NCBI GenBank assembly: GCA_041497995.1
Contig: JBGQHM010000422.1
Coordinates: 1-5,780 of the forward strand
Reading direction: 5' to 3'
DNA from: DATKMS01 sp041497995
Lineage (GTDB): Bacteria > Desulfobacterota > Binatia > HRBIN30
Length of the DNA stretch: 5,780 nt
Shown: piece by piece, positions 4,725-5,780 of the stretch
How the letters are laid out: every line of letters begins with the position of its first letter
Numbering within the stretch: position 1 is the stretch's first letter
Made by a program: the position numbers and the translations under genes
Notes under the pieces: generated by a model
The model's database searches: none
The model's input: only the letters and a program-made list of their open reading frames with translations
Told to the model about the DNA's origin: nothing

Positions 4725-5738
4725 CTACTCGCCGTCACGCGCCGCATTGCCGATGCGGAAGGCGCGGCGCGCGTCGTCCTCCCACTTGGTCATCGGCAAG
4801 CTGGCCTGCATCGCATGGACTTGTTTGAGCAGCTCGAGCTTGTCCCCGCGGCCACTCGACCACTCCTTGGCGAAGGCGCCGGAGCGGATCTCGTCCAACG
4901 ATTCGCGCATCTTCTGCTTCAGCACCGGATCGAGGTCGGTGTAGCGCACGCTACGGGTGGCGGTGCCGTACTGGCTGGTATGCGAGTGCAGCTCGTGCTG
5001 CTTGAGCATCCCGAGCTCGCGAATCTTCAGAAAGCTGTAGGCCATCTCGCCCGACAGGTAGAGCTCCATCAGCACGGCCTCCGGTGGGTAGCCGGCGTCG
5101 ACGAGCGTGTCGATCGCGGTCATCATCACGCGGCCGAAGGCGGGTCCGAAGGCCTGCTCGGTGAACAGGTCGAGGGTCGCTTCGTCGCGCAAGCTCATGT
5201 CCAAGCAGCCAGACCGCGTCGAGCCCACGGCCTTCGCCAGTGCGAGCATGCGTTGCTTGGCCTTGCCGGTGGCATCCTGATGTACGCCGACGAAGCTCGG
5301 GAAGCCCTCGCCGGAGACGTACGAGTCACGCACGCCGGCACCAATCATGCGTGGCGCGATCATCACCACGTCGATGGAAGGCGGCGGGACGATGAGGTCG
5401 AATGCGATGTTGTAGCCGTGCGCGAAGTTGAGCAGCTTGCCGGGCGCGAGGTGCGGGGCGATGTCGCGTTCATAGACCTCAGGCATGATTTCATCCGGGG
5501 TCAGCAAGAAGAGGATCGTCGCCCGCGCGCTGGCGTCGGCGATCGACACCACCTCGAAGCCGTCTTTCAGGGCGGTGGCGCGGTAGACGTCGTCGATGTT
5601 GCCGACGATGACCTTGAGCCCCGAGTCGCGCAAGTTGCGCGCCTGCGAGCTACCCTGGTTGCCGTAGCCCAAGATGGCGATCGTCTCGCCGCGAATCACA
5701 TCCAGGTTCGCATCCTTGTCGTGATAGATGACAGCCAT
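4725..5738 (-). CDS. ilvC: Divergent ketol-acid reductoisomerase (KARI)-like protein
   Basis: This 337-residue protein has the length and two-domain layout of class I KARI, the third enzyme of valine/isoleucine synthesis. The Rossmann domain has IAILGYGNQGSSQARNLRDSG (residues 20-40, GxGxxG at 24-29), LLTPDE and FAHGYNI (His107). The helical domain keeps Asp190 and Glu194 (LDLFTEQ), Glu225, and Ser252 in the HSHTSQYG stretch. However, the canonical APKGPGH is APRMIGA here, so the active-site Lys becomes Arg130. The second Glu expected four residues after Glu225 is Ser229, with Glu231 nearby. The cofactor loop VGNIDD (45-50) has acidic residues where NADPH-type enzymes carry Arg/Ser. It may be a paralogue with a different substrate, or an NADH-using KARI; the symbol reflects family, not proven role. 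AAAGGGGA lies 5 nt before ATG 5738. It is first in an operon with the HAD gene. Confidence 0.87.
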   Translation of the reverse strand: MAVIYHDKDANLDVIRGETIAILGYGNQGSSQARNLRDSGLKVIVGNIDDVYRATALKDGFEVVSIADASARATILFLLTPDEIMPEVYERDIAPHLAPGKLLNFAHGYNIAFDLIVPPPSIDVVMIAPRMIGAGVRDSYVSGEGFPSFVGVHQDATGKAKQRMLALAKAVGSTRSGCLDMSLRDEATLDLFTEQAFGPAFGRVMMTAIDTLVDAGYPPEAVLMELYLSGEMAYSFLKIRELGMLKQHELHSHTSQYGTATRSVRYTDLDPVLKQKMRESLDEIRSGAFAKEWSSGRGDKLELLKQVHAMQASLPMTKWEDDARRAFRIGNAARDGE

Positions 5739-5742
5739 GTGT

Positions 5743-5750
5743 TCCCCTTT
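5743..5750 (-). promoter_or_regulatory. Ribosome binding site of the KARI-like gene
   Basis: AAAGGGGA on the minus strand, 5 nt before ATG 5738. The remaining 30 bases to the window edge show no promoter I can support. Confidence 0.65.
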
Positions 5751-5780
5751 CCGGAGTCGGGACTGAGTGCCGGTGTCCTA

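Overview
This is a GC-rich window with uniformly high third-position G/C and clear Shine-Dalgarno sites at several starts. It fits an uncultured, Gram-negative-type soil or sediment bacterium: there is a lipoprotein signal and a periplasmic Spy/LTXXQ protein. The dispersed palindromic repeats, a probable selenoprotein and a KARI-like plus HAD gene pair would suit a deltaproteobacterial-type or Binatota-type lineage. That placement is a guess; nothing here is taxonomically decisive.

Layout. Positions 1-695 (minus) hold the N-terminal 231 residues of a lipoprotein whose gene runs off the left edge. Positions 696-1195 carry no intact gene but include a 5'-truncated HicB antitoxin relic (about 821-955). 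An intact hicB-hicA toxin-antitoxin pair follows (1196-1677), with start and stop overlapping in ATGA. It converges on a small retropepsin-like (clan AA) aspartic protease gene (1674-2045, minus), and the two stop codons share one CTAG. A decayed copy of a palindromic repeat lies at 2159-2191.

The most notable locus is 2257-3357. It is one continuous reading frame for a 366-residue redoxin, interrupted only by a TGA exactly at the catalytic-cysteine position of the thioredoxin fold (W-A-S-W-TGA-G-C-R). An 11-bp hairpin starts two bases after the TGA. The best reading is a selenoprotein with Sec142 and a bacterial SECIS element, although no selA/B/C/D gene is visible here. Two inverted copies of the palindromic repeat (REPIN-like) follow at 3380-3468.

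Next comes a secreted Spy/CpxP-like LTXXQ protein (3555-4037) and a hairpin (4049-4077) placed to end transcription from both sides. The right end is a minus-strand pair with an 8-nt gap: a divergent ketol-acid reductoisomerase-like protein (4725-5738) and a HAD-IA hydrolase resembling the N-terminal domain of ACAD10 (4096-4716).

There are three themes. The first is thiol/selenol redox and envelope stress (the redoxin and the Spy-like protein, same direction but separated by repeats). The second is a toxin-antitoxin and repeat-rich accessory patch (about 820-2250). The third is a metabolic pair (KARI-like reductase plus HAD) whose active-site changes suggest a substrate other than the classic branched-chain acetohydroxy acids.
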